Part shown: piece by piece, positions 33,295 through 45,800 of the stretch
How positions within the stretch are numbered: position 1 is the stretch's first letter
Layout of the letters: each line of letters starts with the position of its first letter
Assembly: GCA_038496445.1 (NCBI GenBank)
Contig: JALMLS010000175.1
Location: 62,001-126,000 of the forward strand
DNA length: 64,000 nucleotides
From: Trichosphaerium sp. ATCC 40318
Lineage: Eukaryota; Discosea; Flabellinia; Trichosidae
Reading direction: 5' to 3'
Notes under the pieces: model-generated
The model's input: only the letters and a program-made list of their open reading frames with translations
Databases searched by the model: none
What the model was told of the DNA's origin: nothing
Program-made: the position numbers and the translations under genes

Positions 33295-36286
33295 TTAGGT
33301 CCTTACTTCAATATCTGTGCTACTATCTGTTGTGTCATCATCATCATCGCTAGGAACACTCTTATTTTCTTCTTCTTCAGAAGTTATAGATGTTTTTGTT
33401 GTCAAGTCCAGGAGGTTCTCGCGGCTTTCTCTCCTTTTTTTCAGTATACTTTTAGGTTTTTTCTTTTTAGCAGATGAAGAGCTGCTGCTTGAACTGGAGC
33501 TTGATTTAGAGCTTGAACTTGATGAACTAGAACTACTTGAGCTATTATCTTCTCCTTTCTCAACACTGCGTTTCAAAGCCTTATTCTCCTTCTTCAACTT
33601 CCTTATTCTTTTCTGTAAAGTTTTTAAATTGTCATCTGCTTTAAATTCGCTTGAAGCAACGAGCATAGGAGAGATAATACTCTTTGATTTTCTTTGCTAA
33701 ATACAAGATAAATAAATCATATATACGCGCGTGTATTCGTAATTAAAGTAGAAGCTAACGTACTGCGCTGCCTTTAGAAACATGTGTTTTTGATTTCATC
33801 ATTGTCTTTTTCGTAACAATATCAAAGTAGTCAATATCTGTTATTGAGTCATTAATCTGTATAGATATGTCATCGTCGGTTGCATCTTGAACAATAGGTT
33901 GTGAAGGTGACTCAGCAATACCCAACCTGCGGGCGTTCTTCATCAAGCGATTATAATTAACACCAGAGTCAGCAACTTTTTGTATATCACCCTAAGTAAA
34001 AAGTAAGAAAAAATTGTAATGTGCGCACAAAAAGTTGAAAACAAAGCATACCTTCACGACTGTATCAGTTTTATTTTGTTGTTGCTGTATTTGATATTTT
34101 TTAATCCTTTGGATAGATTGAACCAGGCCTTGTTCATTTTTCCACATTTCGCGGACAAGGATCTTAGAAATCCATTTATCAACATCACTATTGAAAGAAT
34201 TAATTTTATTTTACGTCCAAACTAAATCTTAAGATACAACGTACCCCCACATATGACGCCAACCCCATGTACCAAAAGACCCTCCACTTACGTCACGAAT
34301 ACCTCTTGTCACATCATCAAATGGACGTGTAAGTACGCGGACAGCAATGTTAGACTAAAAAAACCATTAATATGAATAACTTTGGAAATAAATAATTCTG
34401 TACCTTGATTTTTTCTTCTCCGAGCTTAATGTGCAAAAGCTTAATAAGTGGTGCAATAGTACCGCCTTGAATGAATACAGTAAATAGAATAACTGTTATC
34501 GTCGTAGTAATAAATATTCCTTTAGATTCAAGATCATCTGAAAGTGAAAAAGCCAATGCGAACGCAATAGCACCTATCCATTTTTAGCAAACAAAAATTG
34601 AAGAAAAAAATCCAACAAAAAATCTGGTATCAAGAATACTATGAATAAAATTGCATGCCTCTAAGACCACCATAGCCAAGTATAAATTGATCTTTCAAAG
34701 TAATTTTATGAATTCTGGTTGGGTTTGCAATAGCTGTAAGTAAGAATACAATCATAAACCGGACAGGTATGAGCATGAGCAAATTAACAGCAACGAAAAC
34801 CCAATCCCAGATATTATCAAATCTAGCATTCAAATCCTTGACATAAACTGTTTGTCTGCCTAAACGTACACGTCAACAAAAAACCAAGCGACCAAGACGG
34901 CACTGTCTCAACGTACCAAGCTCAAAAAAGATGAGAGTATCAGCAACTGACGCAACAATTTTGAGTACATATTTAGTTACGATGTGACTCTTATCTAAAT
35001 AGTAAGGTAAGTAGGAAATCAAAAAAAAAAGTACTTACGATGTATGTTTGCTTCTGCATAATGGCTCATTACCATACCAGCAAAAAGGATAGCAACGATG
35101 CCAGAGACTCTGATAATTTCTGCAGATACAAACGCAAGCCATCCCATAAGAACTATATGGTATAAGGGCGAAAGACAACAAAAAAGAATCTCTTAAACTT
35201 TTCTAAAATAAATACGTACTGACTATGAGTGCTTCAAATAAATGCAAATGATGAGTATACTTAGTTGCAAACGAAGCAGCACCGCCAGCTATTAGACCAA
35301 TAGCTAAACCAGCGCCAGCTACCCAAAAGAACTTCGCAATTGCTAAACCTACCAACTCACCAGGCGATTTTGTAATCTAGTCATAGAAATAAGCACAAGT
35401 CTAACGTCGGATTTAGCCTTATTACTGACCTCTGCAACAGCTGAAGCAGTTGCTAGTGAAGCGAATACATCATACAACACAATAGCAATGGCGTCGTTGA
35501 GTACTGATTCTCCAAACACGAGAATATTCAATTGTTCGTTGACGTGAACCTATGGAACATTAGCACATGACAGCGTCAAGCGAATTTCTATGTTAACCTC
35601 GTCGAAGATTGCAAGCACAGCTACGGGATCAACGGCACTGGCTAATGACGCAAACGTCAACAACTCTAAGAAGGGTATCTTTATGGTAAACCAAGGGCTA
35701 AATCCCCATAAAAAGAGTGCTAGAAGAAAAGGAGAAGTTAGATTATTTTATTTTCATTTTAAACGTGAGTTGTCGTGATGTGCGGATAAACTTGACGTAC
35801 TGACTATTGCTGTGTTTAGCATAGTTCCTATAAGAGCGTAGAGGAGAATGGTCCCAATATTATTAAAAAATGCCACCTTGTCCAAGGAATACCCGGACTA
35901 TAATTGTTTTAGCGTTTTATAGCGATTGGTTGCTGTTACCTCAAGTATGATTGGTGGCAGCAATATTAGCTTCACAACGCGTTAGTTGGTAGTTTTCAGG
36001 AGAATACGCGTACAAAGAAGATCTCTGGAGAGAATGCCACTTCACTTGAACCAACTCCAGCCCAAATTAGCAGTCCAGCAGCTACAAGGCCGAATACAAT
36101 GATTGTAGCGGATTCGGGCAGCGCTTTAAACTCGATGATTTTAAGGACAGTCACAAGTGCTACAGCTAGCAACACGACTATAATACCAACGAGTACGACG
36201 ACATTAAACTCTGTTATATGAGCGCTGAATACGGCAAATGTGCCCTCTGCCTCCCCAGCCGCCTCGGATAGTAAGACATGCCACAT
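33295..36286 (-). CDS. Na+/H+ exchanger, NHE (CPA1) family
   Basis: Starts ATG 36286. A short N-terminus is followed by about 12 membrane segments. Diagnostic motifs are [12 protein letters not shown] (about 35655-35620), [16 protein letters not shown] (about 35530-35475, the transport-site ND), [23 protein letters not shown] and GYGGLRGAIAFAL. From about 34300 on, the protein is cytoplasmic, with a basic coiled segment ([15 protein letters not shown]), [18 protein letters not shown], long poly-Ser runs (33540-33470), a basic [14 protein letters not shown] block and an acidic end. Such exchangers swap Na+ for H+ to control pH. It is divergent to POLR3B with 193 bases between starts. The stop at 33295 may lie in a retained intron, since GTAAGG follows DIE. 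Confidence 0.92.
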
Positions 36287-36479
36287 GTTGTAGCAGCCGT
36301 TACGCTTTTGTAGTTTACTTAATTAGACTTCACTGACCACCAAACGCTTGACAATTACGCGCAACAATCAATTCCGTACAAAGGTATTACCTACAGCCTA
36401 TGTACTAAGAAATATCGCATAACTGCGTAAAAAGTCACACTGAGTCACATTTAACGTTTGTTGAGGCTGCTCTTTGTCA

Positions 36480-39400
36480 ATGAAGGGCACAGCGGATTTG
36501 GTAGGTGAGGCTCTTGCCAAAGAGCTTCATGACCCTAAAAAAATAAGCAAACCTATAAAAGATTTAAAGGTACCGTTGAAGAAGTAATTTTGAAGTGTTT
36601 ACAGTTAACTAGGAGAAATGGAAGCTTCTACCCGCCTTTTTGAAAGTTAAAGGCCTTGTAAAGCAACACATCGATTCATACAACTACCTAATCAACTATG
36701 AGTTGAAAAAAATTGTAGAGGCTAACAACCTTGTCACTTGCCCAGCTGACCCTAATTTCTTCCTTCGGTACGCATTAAAACCATCCGAGAGCGGTTATCG
36801 CAACGCCATAACGTCAAAAACTTCACCATCTAACCAACTTGCTTTAGGTACAATAACATATGGGTTGGTGCGCCTAATATAAAGGAGAGACACATGCAAG
36901 CTGATGCAATAACACCACACCAATGCAGGCTAAGAGATATGACTTACTCAGCTCCTATCTTTGTAAATATAACATACAGACGCGGCAAAGAGGATGTGAG
37001 TGTTTAACACGTTTCTTTTTGATTTTTACCATTTTTACAAAGCAAACATTTTAGTTCTTCGCTGAAAACGCTGTAACTGGTTTACATAAGCGTTTTAGTT
37101 GTAGGGCACGTGGTTTGTATTTTTTTCTGATGTATTTGTAGATACTTATGAAGAAACAAGTCCAGATTGGACGTATTCCCATCATGTTGCGTAGTTCTCA
37201 CTGCGTTTTGACTGGAAAGAGTGAAGCTGAATTAGCAAAGGCTAAAGAATGCTTTTTGGATCCTGGTGGTTATTTTATTGTCAGAGGTACGTACTGGATG
37301 ACATTTTCTTATTGAAATGTGTCAAAAAAAAGTCATTTCGTTTTGAATTTTTTCTCTTGCTTACTTTCTCCCACTAGGTGCTGAAAAGGTTATATTGATT
37401 CAAGAGCAGCTATCAAAAAATAGGATAATTATTGAGAAAGATAAGAGTGGATTACCACAAGCAGCAGTGACTAGTTCTACTCATGCTACTAAGTCTAAGA
37501 CTAATATTTTGATTAAAAAAGATAGAATGTATTTACACCACAACACAGTAAGAACGAATTATTTTGATCCTCGTGGCGATTATTTTTAATATATTTGTAG
37601 TTTAGCGATGATCTTCCAATTGTAGTCGTACTCAGAGCCATGGGTATTGAAACAGATCAAGAAATAGTTCAATTAGTAGGTTCCGAAGAGGCATATGTAT
37701 CAGCACTTGCACCATCGCTTCAAGAGTGTTCATACCGTAAAATTTACACTCAAGCGCAAGCTTTAGATTTTATTGGAAATAAACTTAGAATATACCGTCG
37801 CCATGGCCAAAAATCTAAAGCAGATGAAGCAAGAGATATCTTAGCGCAGGTACACTTTTTTCCAAAAAAAAAAAAAAGAAAGATTATTTTTGTGGTTCAT
37901 CCAGGCTACTCCTAGATAAAATTAACATGTCTTTTACAGGTCGTTCTTAATCATATACCAGTAGAAAAATATAATTTCCGAGATAAGAGTATCTATGTAT
38001 GTCTTATGCTACGTAGAATGATACGTGCTTTGACAGATAAATCAGCCTTTTCTGATAAGGACTACTACGGTAACAAAAGACTAGAACTTGCTGGACAGTT
38101 GCTTTCTTTGCTTTTTGAAGATTTATTTAAACAGTTCAACTCAAGACTACAATACAGCGTAAAGTCAACACTATCAAAAACAAATTTGGCAGAAAGATTT
38201 GATGTTGTTAAAAATATTAATACAGCTACAATTACACAAGGTATTGAACGTGCTATATCTTCTGGAAACTGGTCTTTGAAGCGTTTTCATATGGAGCGTA
38301 AAGGTATCACACAGGTTTTGAGTAGGTTCGTATATCAATGTCGCCAAGTTGTTTTTCTTCTTAGACGTTCTTTGTTCATTGAAAAAAAAAAGATTTGCGT
38401 TTTTTTCCTGTTTTTTTTCTAAAGTATTTGTTTTAGGTTGTCTTTTATTGCTGCTTTGGGTATGATGACACGTATTCAGTCACAGTTTGAAAAGACACGT
38501 AAGATTTCAGGACCAAGGTCTCTTCAACCTTCTCAGTGGGGTGTATTGTGTCCTTCAGATACACCAGAAGGTGAAGCCTGTGGTTTGGTTAAAAATTTGG
38601 CGTTACTCACTCATGTCACTATTGACGATGACCCTGAGTATTTGAAACGATTAGCATATAATCTAGGTGTCGAAGATATGTCACTTATATCAGGTACAAT
38701 AATCCCAAAAGCGAGATAAAAATCAGACAATAACCAAAGTACTTTTTTTTTTATAGGTGAAGAATTGAATTCTCCTTATTGTTTTTTGGTATTCTTTAAT
38801 GGTATCATCATTGGTGTTCATACAAGACCACAGCTATTCCTACAAAGTATCCGTAAATTACGCCGTTGCCGTAAAGTTTCAAAATACGTATCAGTACGTG
38901 GTTATTTGAAGCTGTTTTTGACTTTGTGTTGCTAAACCTCATATTAGGTTTATGTAAATTCGATGGACAAAGCAATTCATATAGCATCAGATGCTGGTCG
39001 TTTATGTAGGCCACTTATAATTGTAGAAAAAGGTGTACCTGCAGTAACACCTGAACATATTAAAGTACGCTTTTTTGACATGTGATGCTTGGCCATTTCA
39101 TTGTTTTTTTTTCATATTTCCTTTAGGAGCTTGAAGCAGGAAGGCGATCATGGGATGACTTTATATCTGATGGTCTTATAGAGTACTTGGATGTAAATGA
39201 AGAGAATAATTCTTATATTGCCATGTACGAGAGAGATATTGAGAGTGATACAACACATTTGGAGGTTCGTTAAAGTTTTGAATGGCTTACCGTTTCTTTT
39301 TGTGGTGTTGAAGCTTATCTTTGTATTTAGATTGATCCTCTTACGATTCTTGGTGCATGCGCTGGGTTAATTCCTTACCCTCACCATAATCAATCCCCAA

Positions 39401-41237
39401 GGAATACTTACCAATGTGCTATGGGTAAACAAGCCATTGGAACTATTGGATATAATCAATACAACCGTATTGATACTTTATTGTATTTATTGGTCTATCC
39501 TCAAAAGCCAATGTGTAAAACAAAGCATTTAGACATGATGCGATTTGCAGAGGTCCCTGCTGGTCACAATGCTATGGTACGAGAGAATTTTTAAACAAAG
39601 CATTGAACAAAAACAGAAAAAAAAACCAAATACCACGACGTGTTTTTTCTGAACTAATTTATTACAACAGGTCGCTGTCATGAGTAATTCTGGATATGAT
39701 ATTGAGGATGCTATTGTCCTTAATAAAGCTTCGTGTGATCGCGGTTTTGGTCGTTGTATTGTTCTCAAAAAGAGTGCTACAACTGTTAGGCCACATGACG
39801 ATAAAGTTTCTCCTGTAAAAATACCTGACGGTAACATTCCAACAAAGTTAAAACCATTTACACATCTGGACGAAGATGGTATCATATCACCAGGTACACA
39901 TTTTTTTGCAAAATCATGTGATATGCTTTTAATTATGACATAAAACTAAAAAAAAGATTTAGGTGAAAAAATTGATCCTGGTGCAGTGTTTGTTAATAAA
40001 TTCGTTCCAACTGGCCCAGAGAATCTTCTTCTTGGTACTCCTACTCCTACACAATACAAACAAGAAATATCAAAGTATCGTGGACCTAATCAAGCTGTTA
40101 TTGATCAAGTAATGATATCAGACACACGTGACGACGAGCGCCTTATTAAGGTACTGTTTTTTTTTTGTTTGAAACACTCTTCTTTTTAGTTTACTGATGT
40201 TTGTATTAAAAGGTACTTTACCGTGAAACGAGACGTCCTGAGCTTGGTGATAAGTTCTCAAGTCGTCATGGACAAAAGGGTGTAGTTGGTATGATCATAC
40301 AACAAGAAGATATGCCGTTCAATGGTAAGCATAAAATGATTGCCTTTTTGGTTTGATTAAGAAACAAAACTCATGGCTTGTTTTTTCGCTCCTAACTAAC
40401 GCTTTTCTTTAGATGAGGGTATTTGTCCTGATCTTATCATGAATCCTCATGGTTTCCCTTCACGTATGACAGTAGGCAAACTACTTGAGTTTGTTGGAGG
40501 TAAAGCAGCCTTACTTGATGGCCGCTTTGCAGACGGAACTGCTTTCGGCGGTGACCCTGTTGATGAGATTACAGAATGCCTTGTAAAACATGGTTATAAC
40601 TACTCTGGTAAAGATTGCTTCTACTCAGGTGCGTACATAGTCCTTAAAGGAAAATGCAATGCAAAGAAAAGTAACAGTTAGCGACTTTTTTTTAAAGGAA
40701 TCACTGGAGAGATGCTTCAAGCTTATATTTTCTTCGGACCTGTTTATTATCAGAAATTGAAGCATATGGTTGCCGATAAAATGCATGCGCGCCCTCGCGG
40801 ACCACGTGCTACGCTCACACGTCAACCAACAGAGGTATAGTTTTATTGTTATTTTTCTTGTTTTGTATTGACTTATTGGCTGCTAGGGTCGCGCTAGAGA
40901 TGGTGGTTTACGTCTTGGTGAGATGGAACGTGATTGTTTGATTGGTTATGGCGCTGCATCTCTACTATTAGAGCGTTTATGTATATCTTCTGATGAGTTC
41001 ACGGCACGTTGATTTTGAGGGAGTCTCAGTTTGTTGTTTGTTAATTTTTAATAACCTGGTGTTTTTTAGGTGTTTATATGTGAAGGATGTGGATTATTGG
41101 TGTATCATGAATGGTGTACATACTGCTCAAATGGAACAAAGATTGCTACGTTGAAGATTCCTTATGCTGCAAAACTCTTGTTCCAAGAGTTACAGTCAAT
41201 GAATATTGTACCTAGAATAACACTTGGTTATCATTAA
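36480..41237 (+). CDS. POLR3B: RNA polymerase III second-largest subunit
   Basis: From ATG 36480 ([20 protein letters not shown]). Motifs in order: [78 protein letters not shown] (Pol III type, unlike Pol II); [20 protein letters not shown] (fork); [16 protein letters not shown] (about 39680-39730); [15 protein letters not shown] (about 40247-40290), which lines the active site; and a C-terminal zinc ribbon with [16 protein letters not shown] (about 41085-41130). It ends at TAA 41235-41237. About 15 short introns. It makes 5S rRNA, tRNA and U6 with the rest of Pol III. Confidence 0.96.
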
Positions 41238-42090
41238 AAAAAAACCCTTGTGAAATAAAATTATTGAATGATAAACAAAAACCGTTGTACTGTGCTGCAA
41301 AAAATTAAGTTTCATTTAATTATTGCACAACAGAGTTTTCTATGGCCTACATAAATAAATAAAACAACAAACAAATGCATAAACAGTCCTTGATTTTTTT
41401 TGAATAAACATCAACACGTGACTTTGACTGTTCAAATGTTGTATCCTTATTAGTGATTAAAGTGGAGACAATAAAAGAGATAGAGAGGAAATCATGACCA
41501 TCTAGTTGTGTAACCACGATTTTGGTCTCAACAACCAGTAATGACATGTTGCCCGAGTGGTTAAGGGGTTCGGCTGCTAACCGGATGTGCTAGTCACGCG
41601 CGAGTTCTGTTGTTTACAATTGGTTGATAAGATAATGATTAAGTAGTTGGTGATGTAGCGTGGTACCTGAATGTCCATTGCAGAGCGATGGAAGCGAAGC
41701 ATATGTATACGAACATGAACTAGGCGTGTTTGTTAGATTATTCCTTTGTTGTAATCGTTCAATTAAACGGCCAATATACACCACTTATATTGACCTCATC
41801 AAAGATGACCACTACTATTTATTACCGACGATTTCCCAAGCGTAGTACCAACTATGTATAGATTCAAAACCCCACCAATATCACTCGGTCGAACAAATGA
41901 TATCTTATTGAATAGCTTAAACTCATGCTATCAATTATGTCTTTACAGTTTATTGACAAAGATTCTAATCGTCGTACATCAGTACACAAGTGTGAATCGT
42001 AGTACGAGTACTTGTTTTACGTCGGTAAAAGTTCTGACCTTGCTTAGCCGTGAAGTCGTCCAATGCAATGAGGGTTATGTTATTTTGGTG
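41238..42090. other. gene-free stretch with a truncated tRNA-Ser unit
   Basis: About 850 bases between POLR3B and the SET gene. It holds the truncated tRNA-Ser copy and its flank (41444-41606). Weak frames at 41660-41845 and 41854-42117 have no family resemblance. Confidence 0.5.
41444..41606 (+). pseudogene. truncated tRNA-Ser(GCT) copy with its 5' flank
   Basis: The 5' flank (41444-41545) and tRNA body (41546-41606) match the intact locus at 29519-29702. The match stops abruptly inside the T-loop after GCGAGTTC; the rest of the T-arm and the 3' acceptor strand are missing. The tRNA part is otherwise identical to the intact copy, so the break is recent compared with the flank differences. 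Confidence 0.8.
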
Positions 42091-42567
42091 TTACTTTCGT
42101 TTGTTGGCTTCTTGTAACATGTATGCCACGTGTTTGCTCACGTTTGATAATTTGTTTCGTTGTTCATCTGTTAAGTACTTGTATCCTTGGACAGTACCAT
42201 AACAAGAAGTCGTACCACAAGCACAATTAAAAGGTGAAACCATAGAGAACTCTGTTGTGCAATAATTAAATGTCATTTCTTCTCCTTCTTCAACATTGCT
42301 GAGGCACTTGTACTCCATTGTTGTAAGGTCAACGTATACCTTAGGATCACAAGAGTGGTTCATGTATATCCAAATGGCGTCTTTGCTACCTTCTCCATCA
42401 ATATGCGTAGATTCTGAGGTTTGGATGGTATGCATTGAGGCAGATGAAACTGTTTTACCAAAAATTGACGCTACAAAGTCTCCAGGAGAAAGTTTCTTGG
42501 TGGCTATTAGTCTGAAGGATCCATCTTTGCGTTGTTCTGGTCTGACACTTGGTTGTGGCAGCGACAT
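42091..42567 (-). CDS. small stand-alone SET-domain protein
   Basis: A single-exon frame of 158 residues from ATG 42567 to TAA 42091. It contains a reduced SET core: FRLIATKKLSPGDFVASIFG, then the pseudoknot motif YMNHSCDPKV (about 42367-42338), EEGEEMTFNYCTTEF (about 42290-42246), and a post-SET-like CACGTTSCYGTVQGYKYL. The NHSCxP and Cys-rich post-SET residues are present, so methyltransferase activity is possible. The usual GxG...Y start of SET is weaker. The lack of introns sets it apart from its neighbours. Confidence 0.8.
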   Translation of the reverse strand: MSLPQPSVRPEQRKDGSFRLIATKKLSPGDFVASIFGKTVSSASMHTIQTSESTHIDGEGSKDAIWIYMNHSCDPKVYVDLTTMEYKCLSNVEEGEEMTFNYCTTEFSMVSPFNCACGTTSCYGTVQGYKYLTDEQRNKLSNVSKHVAYMLQEANKRK

Positions 42568-42774
42568 TTGAAAAGAAGAATTATGTTTGCCTAAGATATG
42601 TTATATCACAACTCCTAGCGTAAATATCAAGTTCTTTTGCTATGAGAAGAGCGCAAAAGGCGTACACAAAAGTTTGTTGATGCAATATTGTCCGTTCGTG
42701 TTCTTGTAAGCGTTTATGCCTGTTGTGAGGGTTGAGAGTCTGCCTTTTTTGAAAAACTTAAGCTGTAATGCCTT

Positions 42775-42808
42775 AATCAACAGGCGCGTTTTTCGGCCTG
42801 TTTTGATT
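42775..42808. repeat. short inverted repeat just upstream of the RhoGAP-SH2 gene
   Basis: AATCAACAGGC (42775-42785) and GCCTG...TTGATT (42796-42808) can pair with a two-base bulge around a 10-base loop. It lies 32 bases before the ATG, followed by TATAAAAATATA. It may be an mRNA leader hairpin or an operator-like site. Confidence 0.35.
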
Positions 42809-42839
42809 GTATGCATGCTATAAAAATATAGCTGCTTTC

Positions 42840-45800
42840 ATGCGTGTCTTTGGAGCACCCTTAGCAAACTTGGCAGATGAACAAGGCAGTTTAGATGTAC
42901 TGATACCTTTTTTCGTCCGGGATTGCGCCGAGCATATCATACGTCATGGTAAGTGATAAAGCAGTAATAATCACATAGTTTGATGTGATTGGGTTACATT
43001 CTATGTAGGGCTTAACGTAGTGGGTCTGTTTGATCATAGTGAGCCTGTACTGGCGAAAACAAAGCAGTTTCGTGAACTTGTAGAGTCAGGTACAATAGTA
43101 GTTCCATCAACATGCTCTAAATGCTTCCAACTATTACTTTATCCAAACATACACCCAGAGCGTTAACTTTTTCAATTATAATTTATTGAAGCGCCGCCAA
43201 TTAACGGACATCCGTAGATACTGACCTAGAATTCGGCAACAAGCGCAGAGGGGTAGCTGATGCAGATTTCGCTAATGACATAAGGGCAATTTTTAGAATG
43301 CTCAAAGAGTTCCTTGAAGGTCTTCCACAGGCAATACTTGATCATGATATGGCTAGTATAGCCGGTAACCAACCTTGGTAAACAAAATATAACACAGCAA
43401 TTAATGTATCGTAGGGAAGACACAACATGAACAAATTAAATTAACGAAGAGTTTTTTGGAAGAACTTGATGAATTCAGACCTCCTGAAGGTGAACTACTC
43501 CACGTGCGTGTACTGACGCGATCTTTATTTGGATCTTTTTTTTTTTCGCTTTTTTTTATTTTGAAGAGAAAAGTTCGTTGTTGTTTGTTGACGTGTTGGT
43601 GTACTGATTTATATTTTGTTGTGTTCAGGTAATGTTGTTTTTGTTGAAGCAGTTGGATAATAATGCAAGTGCTTGCAAATTGTCAAGAAAGGAAATAAGT
43701 AAAAACCTTTTGTTGGCATTTTTTGGCAAGAAGGCTGCCAGTAAGTACTTTTTTCTCTGTTCTTGCATTAGTATGTATTTGTTAAACCATGCATAGCAAA
43801 TCCAGTGGCTCTTGGACATGTAATAGAGTTCCTTATAGAACACTTTGAAGCATTGTTTACGGTATGTCGACAAACAAATGAGACGACTTCGTTTTTTGGA
43901 AATTTATACTAACTAGCTGTTTATCTTAGAATGATATAACATCGCTTCCAATGAGAAAACAAAGTGACACCAAATATGCTAGATTTATTTCGCGTGTTAT
44001 ACTAGACTATGATAGAACACCTCGGTATTTTGAACGTATTGGTAAACACTTGTGGTACATAAAAAAAAATTTCAGCTGTTTCTTGTTGTTAATTCCTATT
44101 AAGGGTTATCTCTTCAAATGGTAGTGTACTGAAATTCAAGGCTTCTTCTAATGTACGTAATATAATTTAAATATGTTGTCAATAACAGATCGTTCAGAGT
44201 ACGATACCAAAGAAAATGGATATTTTCAACCAAGTTACAACGAGCATGTCAAGTAGTATGAATAGTCTGCTTTTTGCTAAAGCTATCGATTTCTCACGCC
44301 TCTGGGTGAGTATTCCAGATAAACTACTCATCTTTAGTGAGGTAATACATGAAATCATCATCAGTCTTCTCATACAGCAAAACTAGTCAGGGCTTGTTTG
44401 TGAGTTCTCTGTAGAACATACTGTAAACTACATTTGTGAAGTAGATGATTATGTTTGGGCAGGTGCTAGAGGAATAATTTATGTGTACCAGAGGGAATGT
44501 ACATCTTCTGATATACCTAATACTATTACACTTCCACATAAGGAGATGGCTATAACACAGTACTTATTCAAATCTTTTTACTTTGTGCGAAGTGGTCTAA
44601 TTTTTGTAAAGAATGTGTTACGTTGAGGATTTTAGAGAAGTTTGGGCAGTCGCTATCAAGACGTCAGGAGAATCTGAACTATTTGTCTTTGATGCAGAAT
44701 CTCACAAACAAAAACATCAACGTGATTTAGGTACCGAGCATTTTAAAGGTTTTTTGTTCCAGTTTTTACTAAATAAGTAAGGCAATGCAAGCGTTGTATG
44801 TGGTATGGTATGTGCATACGATACTACAGTAGATCAATCACCTTCAAGGATATGGATAGGATCTCATAATTTTGTGAAAGTATTTGATCCATCCACTGTA
44901 CGCTCCTTTGGAAAACACGAAACACTAACAACTGTTTTAGAAAAAGGAAATTTTTAGGAATGACGAGAAGCACTTCAAAAAATGCACAGCAATGTCATTT
45001 ATTAACAATCATGTTTGGGTTTGTTCAGGCGCGTTATTGCCAAATTACTAATAATTACTAATTACTGCCAGCAGAAAACACAGGCGAAATACATATTTAT
45101 AAACAAGTACGATCGAATTTTTTTCTTTGTTTTGCTCGCGAGTCTCATGTCTATTAGAACCCACCGAAGTTATTAAAAAAGCTTAATGGTTATCACACAG
45201 AGGAAATATTAGCTTCCCGATACAGGGCGAGATCAATAAAGCAACAAGAAGATTACAAGTATGGACAGCTGGATGCGATATGGCCGTTTGTGTATTTGAG
45301 GTTCCTGTTGTTACTACAGGCGCTTCACTTTATCAATTCTCTGCTATTGGTGGAGATACGATCAAAGTACTACAAAAAGACTCTAGCATGATCTCCAAGG
45401 AAGATCAAGCAGCTATAAAAGTATGTTAATGCCTTGTGGTGCAGTGATGCTAATACTTATTTTTAGTTGGACAAGAAAGTTAGCGAGACTCATACAGGGA
45501 CAGTGTACTTCTCAAAATATAAAGGAACTGATGTCGCTGTTAAGAAGATAAGAACTAAAAATGCAGATAAGCTTTTCGCAGAAGAAATGGCTGTACGGTA
45601 AGTTTGTTGTTGTTTGAAGAACCCAAAAATGTAACATCTTAGTTAGTGCGAAATTACGGCATCCAAATGTTGTATTGTTTATGGGTGGATATGTAGCTAA
45701 AGGCTCCATATTCTTTGTTCTGGAGCGCCTTAAAGGAACATTAAGGCGTTTATTAGCTGGACCAGGTACACTAATGTTTTTAATTTAACATTTGCAATAT

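Noticed and set aside
33317-33700. Plus-strand Leu/Glu-rich frame
   Set aside because: Antisense of the poly-Ser tail of the NHE gene; low complexity.
41660-42117. Two plus-strand frames after the tRNA fragment
   Set aside because: No motif, no joined exon and overlap with the SET gene 3' end.
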